Below are positions 8,149 to 16,090 of a stretch of DNA of 53,809 nucleotides, piece after piece. The position numbers were made by a program, and so were the translations under genes. Positions within the stretch are counted from its first letter, which is position 1; each line of letters begins with the position of its first letter. This DNA comes from Deltaproteobacteria bacterium (lineage in GTDB: Bacteria > Desulfobacterota > Deferrisomatia > Deferrisomatales > BM512), in NCBI GenBank assembly GCA_030591565.1, contig JAUVAU010000007.1:1-53809 (forward strand), read 5' to 3'. The notes under the pieces are model-generated. The model saw nothing but the letters and a program-made list of their open reading frames with translations. It made no database searches and was not told where the DNA came from.

Positions 8149-9372
8149 ATGTCCCGACACGTCATTGATGTACTAAGAGAACGCGGCTTCATCGAACAGC
8201 TAACCGATGAGGACGCGCTACGCGAGGCGCTCTCCCAGCCGGCCACCTGCTATATAGGCTTTGACCCGACCGCCACCAGCCTGCACGCCGGCAGCCTCGT
8301 CCCGATAATGGCGCTGGCCCACATGCAGCAGGCAGGCCACCGGCCCATCGCGCTGCTTGGCGGCGGCACCGCCATGATCGGCGACCCCTCGGGCAAGACA
8401 GAGATGCGCATGATGCTCACCCTTGAGGATATCGAACGCAACATCGTAGGGATAAAAGAACAGTTCGCTCGCTATCTGGATTTCGACGACGGCGCGGTCC
8501 TCCTGAATAACGCCGACTGGCTTACAGGTCTCAACTACATCGAATTCCTGCGCGACGTGGGGGTCCACTTCTCGGTCAACAGGATGCTGGCGGCCGAGTC
8601 CTACAAGATGCGGCTGGAGACGGGGCTGAATTTCATTGAGTTCAACTACATGCTCCTCCAAGCCTACGATTTTCTCGTCCTCAACCAGCAGGAGAACTGC
8701 ATCCTCCAGATGGGCGGCAACGACCAGTGGGGCAACATCGTCGCCGGAGTGGACCTCGTGCGCCGCGTGGAGGCCAAGCAGGCCCACGCAGTCACCTTCC
8801 CGCTCCTGACCACCTCCTCGGGCCAGAAGATGGGCAAAACCCACAAGGGCGCGCTGTGGCTGGATGCGGAGCGCACCTCCCCCTACGAGTTCTACCAGTA
8901 CTGGATCAACACCGAAGACCCCGACGTGGAGAAATTCCTGGCGCTCCTCACCTTCCTGCCGATGGAAGAGGTCCGCAAACTCGGCGCGCTCGAAGGAGCG
9001 GAGATACGCGAGGCCAAGCAGGTGCTGGCCTTTGAAGTGACCCGCCTCTGCCACGGTAAAGATGAGGCGCTAAAAGCCCGACAAGCCAGCGCGGCGCTCT
9101 TTGCCGGAGGGGATGCAATGGCCGACGCACCCACCTTTGAGCTACCCGCAGCCTCATTGGCTGGGGGCATCGACGCCAACGTGCTCTTCGCCGACTCCGG
9201 CCTTTGCAAGAGCCGGGGCGAGGCGCGCCGCCTGATAACCCAGGGCGGTGGCTACGTCAACGGAGAGAAGGTGGAGGCCTTCGACACAAAGATCACATCA
9301 GCCGATCTCGACGGCGGCATCGTGCTGCTGAGAGCGGGCAAAAAGAAGTACATGGCGGTCAAACCGGTTTAA
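8149..9372 (+). CDS. tyrS: Tyrosyl-tRNA synthetase
   Basis: A 407-residue class I synthetase charging tRNA-Tyr. The HIGH-type motif appears as LHAGS within DPTATSLHAGSLVP, and the KMSKS-type loop as KMGKT. GGNDQWGNI is the conserved tyrosine-pocket segment, and a C-terminal S4 RNA-binding domain occupies about 340-405 (SRGEARRLITQGGGYVNGEKV). The serine in the HIGH position matches some TyrRS lineages. ATG 8149 (MSRHVIDVL) fits the family better than ATG 8134, five codons earlier; neither has a strong ribosome site. The S1-domain gene follows after about 150 bp. Confidence 0.95.
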   Translation: MSRHVIDVLRERGFIEQLTDEDALREALSQPATCYIGFDPTATSLHAGSLVPIMALAHMQQAGHRPIALLGGGTAMIGDPSGKTEMRMMLTLEDIERNIVGIKEQFARYLDFDDGAVLLNNADWLTGLNYIEFLRDVGVHFSVNRMLAAESYKMRLETGLNFIEFNYMLLQAYDFLVLNQQENCILQMGGNDQWGNIVAGVDLVRRVEAKQAHAVTFPLLTTSSGQKMGKTHKGALWLDAERTSPYEFYQYWINTEDPDVEKFLALLTFLPMEEVRKLGALEGAEIREAKQVLAFEVTRLCHGKDEALKARQASAALFAGGDAMADAPTFELPAASLAGGIDANVLFADSGLCKSRGEARRLITQGGGYVNGEKVEAFDTKITSADLDGGIVLLRAGKKKYMAVKPV

Positions 9373-9520
9373 GTTGCACGGTTTGACTTGATATACGGGC
9401 AAAAACACGTGTAGTGTGCTTGCTCTCGACAAACACACAGGGGCGAAAAACGCCCACAACCACCGAACCGATGGGTTGAATTATCGATCCGTCCCACAAG
9501 CCGTAAAGACGAAAATAAAA

Positions 9521-11368
9521 ATGAGTGAAAAAGAGAGCACCCCCGAAGAGACCCAGCCCCAGGAAACTCCCTCTGAAACCGAAGTCGAAACCAAGGCCGA
9601 AACCGAAGGCGCAGCACCGGCTACCGAAGAGGTAGCGGCTGAGGAAACCCCAGCAGTCGAAGAAGCTCCGGTGGTCGCTGAAGAAGCTCCGGTGGTCGCT
9701 GAAGAAGCTCCGGTGGTCGCTGAAGAAGCCCCGGCAGCCGCTGAAGAAGCCCCGGCAGCCGCTGAAGAAGCCCCGGCAGCCGCTGAAGAAGCTCCGGCAG
9801 CCGCTGAAGAAGCTCCGGCAGCCGCTGAAGAAGCCCCGGCAGCCGCTGAAGAAGCTCCGGCAGTCGCTGAAGAAGCTCCGACAGCCGCTGAAGAAGCTCC
9901 GGCAGTCGAAGAAGCTCCGGCAGTCGCTGAGGAAGCTCCGGCAACAGCCGAGTTCGCGGACATGCTCAAGGAGAAGGGAGCGCTGCCCCAACGCCCTCCC
10001 AAGATGGGTGCGAAGGTGACCTGCACGGTGACCAAGGTCGGCGACGACTCGATATTCGTCAGCTTCGGAGGTAAAAGCGAGGGGATGATCCAGCGGGGTG
10101 AATTCGCCGAGGAGCCCGACGCTCCCAAGGATGCGAAACCCCTGCCCGCCGAGGGCGACGAGATCGAGGCCTATGTGCTCTCCCAGCGCGACGGCGAGAT
10201 GATCCTCTCCACCAAGCTCACCAGACGCGACCAGTCGAAGGCGGCGGTCGAAGACGCCTTTATCTCGGGCGTGCCGGTGGAGGGCCGCGTGGTCAAGACG
10301 ATCAAGGGCGGCTTCGAGGTAAGGGTATCGGGCCTTCGCGCCTTTTGCCCCCTCTCCCAGATAGATATCCGCTGGCCCAAAGACCCCGAAACCCACGTGA
10401 ACGCCATCTACACCTTCAAGGTCTCCGAGTTCAAGGAAAATGGCCGCAACATCATCGTGTCGCGCCGCTCCATCCTTGAGGAAGAGCGCGTCACAATGCG
10501 CGAAGGGCTCAAAAAACGTATCTTCGTGGGCGAGATGGTCACCGGCGTAATCCGCAATGTACAGCCCTTCGGCGCCTTCGTGGACCTGGACGGCATTGAC
10601 GGGCTGATACCGGTCTCCGAGATGGCCTGGACCAGGATTGACGACCCCTCCACGGTCGTCTCCGAGGGTCAGGAAGTCACCGCCAAGATAATAAGCGTGG
10701 ATTGGGACAAGGAGCGCATAAGCCTTTCTCTTAAAAGCCTCGCCGAAGATCCCTGGATCTCCTCGGCGTCCAAGTACAAAAAGGGCGAGAAGGTCAAGGG
10801 CAAGGTGGCGCGGCTCGCCAACTTCGGCGCTTTCGTAGCATTGGAACCCGGCGTGGACGGCATGATCCACATCTCCGCGCTCGGCTCCGAGACCAAGGTG
10901 AAGCACCCGAGCGATGTGCTCACCGTGGGCGATGAAGTGGAAGCTGAAATAATGCAGGTGGAGTTGGACAAGAGACGTATCTCTCTATCCCTGGAGTACA
11001 AGCTCTTCGAGGGACTGGGCGACCTGCCGAGGATGAACTCCACCATTACCGTGGTGGTCGAGAAGTTCTCTGACGAGGGTATGATAGTAAAGCTGGATTC
11101 GGGCTACTCGGCGCTGCTGCCCACCAACGAGCTTGGTGGACGTCGCGGTGAAGAGACTAAAAAGTTCAGGCCCGGCGATGAACTCCAGGCCAAGGTGATC
11201 GATATAAACAAACGCAATCGCCGCATCAAACTCTCGATCAGGGCGTTGACGAGGGACCAGGAGCGTCAAGCCCGCAAAGAGTTCGAAGCCTACAAGGGTG
11301 ACGAGAACGCCTCGCTGGGCACCTTTGGAGACCTCTTCAAGGGGAAGATGGGCAAGGGCTCCGAATAA
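9521..11368 (+). CDS. rpsA: Ribosomal protein S1-like protein with long EEAP repeat
   Basis: A 615-residue RNA-binding protein. The N-terminal third is acidic low-complexity sequence containing 14 EEAPxxA heptads. Five S1 (OB-fold) domains follow, opening at GAKVTCTVTKV, VPVEGRVVKTI, GEMVTGVIRNVQPFGAFVD, GEKVKGKVARLANFGAFVA and NSTITVVVEKF. S1 recruits mRNA to the 30S subunit; deltaproteobacteria often carry more than one S1-like protein, so this could be a paralogue. ATG 9521 (MSEKES) is preferred over the in-frame GTG at 9416, whose extra residues look non-coding. The gene ends at a bidirectional terminator. Confidence 0.85.
   Translation: MSEKESTPEETQPQETPSETEVETKAETEGAAPATEEVAAEETPAVEEAPVVAEEAPVVAEEAPVVAEEAPAAAEEAPAAAEEAPAAAEEAPAAAEEAPAAAEEAPAAAEEAPAVAEEAPTAAEEAPAVEEAPAVAEEAPATAEFADMLKEKGALPQRPPKMGAKVTCTVTKVGDDSIFVSFGGKSEGMIQRGEFAEEPDAPKDAKPLPAEGDEIEAYVLSQRDGEMILSTKLTRRDQSKAAVEDAFISGVPVEGRVVKTIKGGFEVRVSGLRAFCPLSQIDIRWPKDPETHVNAIYTFKVSEFKENGRNIIVSRRSILEEERVTMREGLKKRIFVGEMVTGVIRNVQPFGAFVDLDGIDGLIPVSEMAWTRIDDPSTVVSEGQEVTAKIISVDWDKERISLSLKSLAEDPWISSASKYKKGEKVKGKVARLANFGAFVALEPGVDGMIHISALGSETKVKHPSDVLTVGDEVEAEIMQVELDKRRISLSLEYKLFEGLGDLPRMNSTITVVVEKFSDEGMIVKLDSGYSALLPTNELGGRRGEETKKFRPGDELQAKVIDINKRNRRIKLSIRALTRDQERQARKEFEAYKGDENASLGTFGDLFKGKMGKGSE
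9659..9949 (+). repeat. 21-bp coding tandem repeat in the S1-like gene
   Basis: Fourteen in-frame units encoding EEAPVVA (three), EEAPAAA (six) and variants; one unit is shortened to 18 bp. Near-identical units differ mainly at gcc/gct in the proline-preceding codon. Likely to vary in copy number by slippage. Confidence 0.95.
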
Positions 11369-11397
11369 ACCGGCCCTCGCAATCCGGCAAGAATTAA

Positions 11398-11429
11398 AAA
11401 AGCGCCTCGACCGACGTCGGGGCGCTTTT
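11398..11429. terminator. Bidirectional intrinsic terminator
   Basis: AAAAGCGCC pairs with GGCGCTTTT, with an inner CGAC/GTCG stem, between the convergent S1-like gene and membrane-protein gene. A- and T-runs on both sides suit termination in both directions. Confidence 0.88.
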
Positions 11430-11454
11430 GAGTTTTATGGCTACCGACCCTGAT

Positions 11455-12201
11455 TCAGGCTTCAGCGCTACCCCTCTCGGGGAGGTCCGTCTCCAACATT
11501 TTAGCGGTATAGATGGTGCGCCAGACCATGAAGAGTATGACTGAAGCGGCGATGCCTGAGAGATAGGCGATATCGAATTTGGCCAATGCCACCACCACCG
11601 TTGCCGAGACCAGGATGCTTACCAGCGAAGCGGGCCGCAGACCGAGGCCGAGCCTCCTGACCAGTCCGAAGAGAATCCCCGCCATCATCATCGTCCAGAC
11701 CATCGCCGAGATCGCGGTGAGATAATAGTTCACCCTGCCACGAAGTAGCGCTTTGTTGGTGTATACGATCTCGTTGGCCTCGATAACCTCCTTACCCGCA
11801 GGGGTGAGCGTCAGCAACTTGACGCTCTTGACCGAGGGAACTATCCCCGCAACCTTGCTCTCGTGCAGGTCCACCACCATTTCTATCTCTCCGGCGAGCT
11901 TCTCATGGTCGAGGGTGACGACCGTCACGCGGGTGCCGGCGGCGTCCTTTTCGCTCCCTACACTCTTGAGGGCGTAATTTTTCGCGCCCACTCCCCTGAC
12001 CCATATGCCGTGACCGAAGAGCACAGCCTGGATCGTCGTGTAAATCTTGTCGTGGTTCGACGCGAGCCACCGGGTCACGGCTTCGCCGGTCACCTTGTCG
12101 GCCTTTGAGGACTCGACCTGTGAGATACCGCTAAAATCCACGGCGGCCAACATTACAGCTATCACGATCATGCCGATGATACCGGCTCTGAAATTTTTCA
12201 T
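11455..12201 (-). CDS. Uncharacterised membrane protein
   Basis: A 248-residue protein I do not recognise. An N-terminal hydrophobic segment (about 8-24, signal anchor) is followed by an extracytoplasmic domain of about 120 residues rich in beta-prone sequence, then three transmembrane helices at about 158-180, 188-207 and 211-230 and a short cytoplasmic tail. It is the last gene of a minus-strand group, 15 bp after the Na+/Ca2+ exchanger and downstream of a K+ channel, so a link to ion transport or membrane physiology is possible by context only. No cysteines or catalytic motifs stand out. Confidence 0.75.
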   Translation of the reverse strand: MKNFRAGIIGMIVIAVMLAAVDFSGISQVESSKADKVTGEAVTRWLASNHDKIYTTIQAVLFGHGIWVRGVGAKNYALKSVGSEKDAAGTRVTVVTLDHEKLAGEIEMVVDLHESKVAGIVPSVKSVKLLTLTPAGKEVIEANEIVYTNKALLRGRVNYYLTAISAMVWTMMMAGILFGLVRRLGLGLRPASLVSILVSATVVVALAKFDIAYLSGIAASVILFMVWRTIYTAKMLETDLPERGSAEA

Positions 12202-12216
12202 TACCTATCGTAAACC

Positions 12217-13170
12217 TCACATAAACTGCGGCATGGAGTACAAAGCTGCCAGATATGCCAGATAACAGGTCAGCAGCAAAGCGCCTTCCCATCTTGTTAT
12301 GCCCTCGCCCGTCCTTGCCAGCGGCAACAATCCCAAAGTGAAAAACAGGGCCACCGGATACTGGAAATTGAAAAACGTGGCCGGGACGTTGATGGGGCTC
12401 AAAAGGGCGGCGATGCCAAGTATACCCAAAAGATTGAACAAATTGGAACCCAGTACTCCACCGACGCCTATATCATCTTCGCCTTTCATGATAGCGACCA
12501 TCGAGGTGGCCAATTCCGGCAGGCTGGTGCCGATGGCGACGATGCTCAACCCCACAACAACCTTTGGGATCTCCAGAATATCGGCGACCCGGAGGCCGCC
12601 TTCCACCATGAGGTTGCCGCCCGCCAGCACAGCAACCAGCCCCCCAACCGTCATGACTACGTTGCGGGTACGGTTATCATCCCTGCCGTCGCGGTCCAGG
12701 GTCTTTTGAACTTCATCGGGGGCTTGCCGCTCCACCATCACGCTCCAGTAGAGAAAAGCAGCGAAACCCATTAGTAAAATTATCCCGTCCACTCTTGAGA
12801 GCTGACCGTCGGCGCTAAGCAGGATAACGCCCAGAAGCGCCACGATGCCCATGGGGGCTTCGCGCTTTAACAGGGTGAATTCAACTTTTAAGGGCCGTAT
12901 GAGCGACGCCGCGCCCAGGATGAGGGCGATATTGGCGATATTGGAGCCGATGATGTTTCCCAGCGCCATGTCGGAGCTGTCCTTCATCGCTGCGGTGACC
13001 GTGACCGCCAATTCAGGCAGGCTGGTGCCAAACGCCACCACCGTCAGCCCGATGACCGCCGGGGCGACGCCAAAGGAGCGCGCAAGCGATGAGGAGCCTT
13101 TGACCAGCGCAGTGGCCCCGAGATATAGCAAGAGCGCACCTGCCGCCAGGGCAGCTAGACCGAATAGCAT
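12217..13170 (-). CDS. Calcium/sodium:cation antiporter, CaCA family (YrbG-like)
   Basis: A 317-residue inner-membrane exchanger built from two inverted repeats of five helices. The two alpha-repeat signatures are plain: AFGTSLPELAVT with GNIIGSNIANI in the first half, and AIGTSLPELATS with GGVLGSNLFNL in the second. The glutamates in these motifs bind the exchanged cation. A hydrophilic charged loop (about 150-170) joins the halves. Length matches YrbG-type bacterial exchangers. It sits 13 bp downstream of the K+ channel gene and 15 bp upstream of an unknown membrane protein, likely one operon. Whether Ca2+, Na+, K+ or H+ is exchanged cannot be told from sequence alone. Confidence 0.93.
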   Translation of the reverse strand: MLFGLAALAAGALLLYLGATALVKGSSSLARSFGVAPAVIGLTVVAFGTSLPELAVTVTAAMKDSSDMALGNIIGSNIANIALILGAASLIRPLKVEFTLLKREAPMGIVALLGVILLSADGQLSRVDGIILLMGFAAFLYWSVMVERQAPDEVQKTLDRDGRDDNRTRNVVMTVGGLVAVLAGGNLMVEGGLRVADILEIPKVVVGLSIVAIGTSLPELATSMVAIMKGEDDIGVGGVLGSNLFNLLGILGIAALLSPINVPATFFNFQYPVALFFTLGLLPLARTGEGITRWEGALLLTCYLAYLAALYSMPQFM

Positions 13171-13183
13171 CGTCGGCGGTCCC

Positions 13184-14215
13184 CTACTCTATCGAGCCGG
13201 GGGCGTTGCTATTGACCACCATCTCATCCAACTGCCCCAATTGGTCGGCCTCGCCGATGGCGATCATTATGTCGCCCTCTTCGATAGTTGACTGGGCGGC
13301 GGGGTTGAACACCATGTGGCCGCTGCTCTTCTTGATCGCTACGATGATGACATCGAGTTTGGAGCGAATCTGGCTGTCCATCAGCTTGACGCCGATCAGG
13401 GGCGAATCGGGGGTGACCAGCACCTCCTCCATCTGCAATCCGATGCTCTCGGATTGAGTGGCAAGCTCGATAAAATCAATCACGGCGGGCCGCAGCACCG
13501 CCATAGCCATGCGGGTGCCGCCGATGATGTAGGGGGAGACGACCCTGTCCGCCCCGGCGCGCAGGAGCTTATTCTTGGTGCGCTCCTCTTCATGGCGGGC
13601 GATGATCAGCAGCTTGGGATTGAGCTCCCTGGCCGACAGGGTCACAAAGAGGTTGGCCGCGTCGGAGTGCAGCACCGTCACCAGCCCCTTGGCCTTCTCG
13701 ATACCCGCGTTCAGCAGGTTCTCCTCCTCGGTGGCGTCGCCCATTATTACGGGATAGTTGGGCGGCAACTTCATCACCGTGGCCTCATCCTTTTCGATGA
13801 CGACGAAGGGTATGGGGCGCTTTTCAAACTCTGCGGCGACCATCATCCCGATGCGTCCGTAGCCGCAAATGATGTAATGGTCCTTTAATTTCTGGATTTT
13901 CTTCATCGTGCGCTTCCTTCCGATTAACTGCTGTACTTCGCCCTCGATTATCAATCTCGTGAGCATACCAACGGTATAGGTAACCAGGCTTACGCCTGCG
14001 ATGATGTAGGCCATCGTGAAATAACGCCCTGCGATGCTTAGCGGCGCTACCTCGCCAAAACCGATGGTCGAGACGGTTATCACGGCCATGTAGAGTGAGT
14101 CGGTCAGGCTCCACCCTTCGATCAGGTGGTAGCCGATTGTACCCACCAGCAGCACAACAACAACCGCCAGGATAATTTTTAGAATATTTTCGCGTTGTTC
14201 CACTCTGTATGACAT
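13184..14215 (-). CDS. Potassium channel with cytoplasmic TrkA-N/TrkA-C (RCK) domains
   Basis: A 343-residue two-helix K+ channel. The first helix spans about 12-30. The pore loop carries the selectivity filter TVSTIGFGE, and a second helix spans about 64-88. The RCK/TrkA-N domain begins at IICGYGRIGMMVAAEFE, a Rossmann GxGxxG site for NAD(H) or another nucleotide, and a TrkA-C domain (about 255-335) follows. The layout resembles MthK and Kch proteins. It is the first gene of the minus-strand membrane trio and is divergent from the DEAD-box helicase. Gating by ligand or redox state is an inference from the domain type. Confidence 0.93.
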   Translation of the reverse strand: MSYRVEQRENILKIILAVVVVLLVGTIGYHLIEGWSLTDSLYMAVITVSTIGFGEVAPLSIAGRYFTMAYIIAGVSLVTYTVGMLTRLIIEGEVQQLIGRKRTMKKIQKLKDHYIICGYGRIGMMVAAEFEKRPIPFVVIEKDEATVMKLPPNYPVIMGDATEEENLLNAGIEKAKGLVTVLHSDAANLFVTLSARELNPKLLIIARHEEERTKNKLLRAGADRVVSPYIIGGTRMAMAVLRPAVIDFIELATQSESIGLQMEEVLVTPDSPLIGVKLMDSQIRSKLDVIIVAIKKSSGHMVFNPAAQSTIEEGDIMIAIGEADQLGQLDEMVVNSNAPGSIE

Positions 14216-14308
14216 TTTTATCCAATTGGCGCTTTTTGTTGACTACCGACCCCATCACGCCTATTGTTCCATTTTTCCACAGCCAATATGGGGTTATTTT
14301 TAAATATA

Positions 14309-15613
14309 ATGAAACTATCAGAGATCAAATTTAGCGACCTGGATCTACCCGAGCAACTAATGCGCGGAGTAGACGATTGTGGTTTCGAGTATCTTACCGA
14401 AGTTCAGGCAAAAAGCATTCCAAAAACGCTTGAGGGTAAAGATCTTGCGGTTCAGGCCCAGACCGGATCGGGCAAGACCGCTGCATTCCTCATCACCATC
14501 TTCAAGCACATAATGGAAAAGCCCAAGCGCCAGACGACGAATGTGTGCCCACGGGCCATCGTCATCACGCCCACCCGCGAGCTGGCCGTACAAGTCGCCA
14601 GTGACGCCCGCAAACTGGGGGCGCACCTTGATATGCGGATCCTGCTGGCTTACGGCGGCGTGGATTACGACAAGCAGCGAAAGGATATCTCCAAAGGCGT
14701 TGACCTCCTGGTCGGCACCCCGGGGCGGCTCATAGACTACCTGAAGCAGCGTGTCTATCATCTAAAAGATGTTGAGATAGCCGTCATTGACGAGGCCGAT
14801 CGCATGTTCGACATGGGCTTCATCGCCGATATCCGCTTCCTCATGAGGAGGATGTCCGACTTTGACAAGCGCCAGTCGATCCTCTACTCCGCCACCTTGG
14901 GCCAGCGCGTGATGGAGCTGTCCTACGAGTACATGAATACGCCGGAGCTGGTCGAGGTCTCCCCCGACACGGTCGTGGCGGACAATGTGGAGCAGGTCCT
15001 CTACCACCTGGGGTCAAAAGAAAAGCTCGCCTACCTCATGGGGCTGCTTGAAACAGAAGAGTGGAAGAAGGCCCTGATCTTCGTCAACACCAAACACATG
15101 GCGAACAGGCTAAAGGAAGTGCTGAACCACAACGGCTACCCCGCAGCGGTGCTGAGCGGCGACATCGCCCAGGACAAGCGGCAAAAAGTGCTACAGCGCT
15201 TCAAGGGCGACGACCTGAAGATTCTGGTCGCCACCGACGTGGCCTCACGCGGTCTGCACGTCGAGGGGATAACACATGTGTTCAACTACGATCTCCCCCA
15301 GGACACTGAAGATTACGTCCACCGCATAGGCCGCACGGCACGCGCCGGAGCCAGCGGCAAGGCGATAACCTTCGCCTGCGAAGACTATGTCTTCACCCTG
15401 CCTGAAATTGAAGATTTTATCGGTCACTCTATACCCACCGAACCACCCGACAACGAGCTCTTCAAAGAGCCGAAGATGCCGCCGAGAAAGCCCTACAAGC
15501 CCAGCAATAAACCAGGCGGAAACAGGCCGGGGCAACGCGGCAGAGGCCCGGGGAGCCAGAGATCGGGTAGCAACAAGGGAAGAAGGACCGGGAGGCCGTC
15601 GGGTAAGAGGTAG
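14309..15613 (+). CDS. DEAD-box ATP-dependent RNA helicase
   Basis: A 434-residue superfamily 2 helicase remodelling RNA, probably in ribosome assembly or mRNA decay. The motifs in order are a Q-motif (GFEYLTEVQAKSIP), AQTGSGKT (I), PTRELAVQ (Ia), TPGR (Ib), DEAD (II), SAT (III), VATDVASRGLHVEG (V) and HRIGRTARAG (VI). A basic Gly/Arg/Pro-rich tail (about 385-434) probably binds RNA, as in RhlB/RhlE relatives. ATG 14309 (MKLSEIKF) gives the family start; ATG 14288 is also possible, and neither has a clear ribosome site. It ends in terminators within repeat arm 2. Confidence 0.93.
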   Translation: MKLSEIKFSDLDLPEQLMRGVDDCGFEYLTEVQAKSIPKTLEGKDLAVQAQTGSGKTAAFLITIFKHIMEKPKRQTTNVCPRAIVITPTRELAVQVASDARKLGAHLDMRILLAYGGVDYDKQRKDISKGVDLLVGTPGRLIDYLKQRVYHLKDVEIAVIDEADRMFDMGFIADIRFLMRRMSDFDKRQSILYSATLGQRVMELSYEYMNTPELVEVSPDTVVADNVEQVLYHLGSKEKLAYLMGLLETEEWKKALIFVNTKHMANRLKEVLNHNGYPAAVLSGDIAQDKRQKVLQRFKGDDLKILVATDVASRGLHVEGITHVFNYDLPQDTEDYVHRIGRTARAGASGKAITFACEDYVFTLPEIEDFIGHSIPTEPPDNELFKEPKMPPRKPYKPSNKPGGNRPGQRGRGPGSQRSGSNKGRRTGRPSGKR

Positions 15614-15656
15614 GGCGCTGAGTCGCGCAGCTTGTACGCGTTTTTTTTGATTGGAT

Positions 15657-15678
15657 GGCCTCCCTTGGGAGGCCTTTT
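15657..15678 (+). terminator. Intrinsic terminator after the helicase
   Basis: GGCCTCC pairs with GGAGGCC over a four-base loop, followed by TTTT. This hairpin is missing from repeat arm 1. Confidence 0.85.
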
Positions 15679-15698
15679 CTATTGGTATTTGTTTCGTG

Positions 15699-15722
15699 GG
15701 CCTTCTTGCGGAGGCCTTTTTT
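15699..15722 (+). terminator. Second terminator-like hairpin
   Basis: GGCCT/AGGCC stem followed by six T. It is part of the repeat and has a counterpart in arm 1. Confidence 0.65.
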
Positions 15723-15759
15723 ATTGTATGCGGGGACTGCTCGTCCCCTGCACCCCTCG

Positions 15760-15787
15760 GGAACTTTCTTCGCGCTAAGAAAGTTCC
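15760..15787. other. Perfect 11-bp hairpin in repeat arm 2
   Basis: GGAACTTTCTT, loop CGCGCT, AAGAAAGTTCC; the counterpart of 99-126 with one compensatory base-pair change. Confidence 0.8.
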
Positions 15788-16090
15788 ACAAAGACGCGCC
15801 CCTTCGAGCACGTGTGCTCGCCTACGGCGACCGTTCGCGTCTGAGGGAGGGTCATGAACTCGGCTTCGCCTCAAACAGCATGACCCTCAAAGAATCCTCG
15901 ACCGCTCACTGCACAGCTCGGTGGGGGTGAAGGTCAAATGCAATCAAGTATTGCGTCCCCCGAAATCCGTCCTTCGCATGATAGCTGGAATAGACATAAC
16001 TGATTGCAGTTGAATATTTTGCAATGTCCAAAAAGGTTCCATTTTTGAATCGACTTTCACGCAGGTGATCAAGGTGCTCACAAATGCCCC

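Larger units (their letters stand above)
15613..15873 (+). repeat. Long inverted repeat, arm 2
   Basis: The reverse complement of this segment matches 6-255. It starts at the helicase stop codon and differs from arm 1 by point changes and by an extra GGCCTCCC/GGGAGGCC hairpin with T-run. Open frames through it exist on both strands but have no ribosome sites and only reflect the repeat. Confidence 0.85.

Noticed and set aside
9383-9417. Promoter TTGACT...TAGTGT before the S1-like gene
   Set aside because: The spacing is 23 bp, too long for a sigma-70 promoter.
9621-9944. Long Cys/Ser/Phe- or Leu/Pro-rich open frames on the minus strand
   Set aside because: They are antisense to the 21-bp EEAP repeat of the S1-like gene and consist only of translated repeat units.
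15655-15930. Open frames across repeat arm 2, with similar frames in arm 1
   Set aside because: No ribosome site, and they run through terminator hairpins; they exist because the repeat is GC-rich and free of stops.
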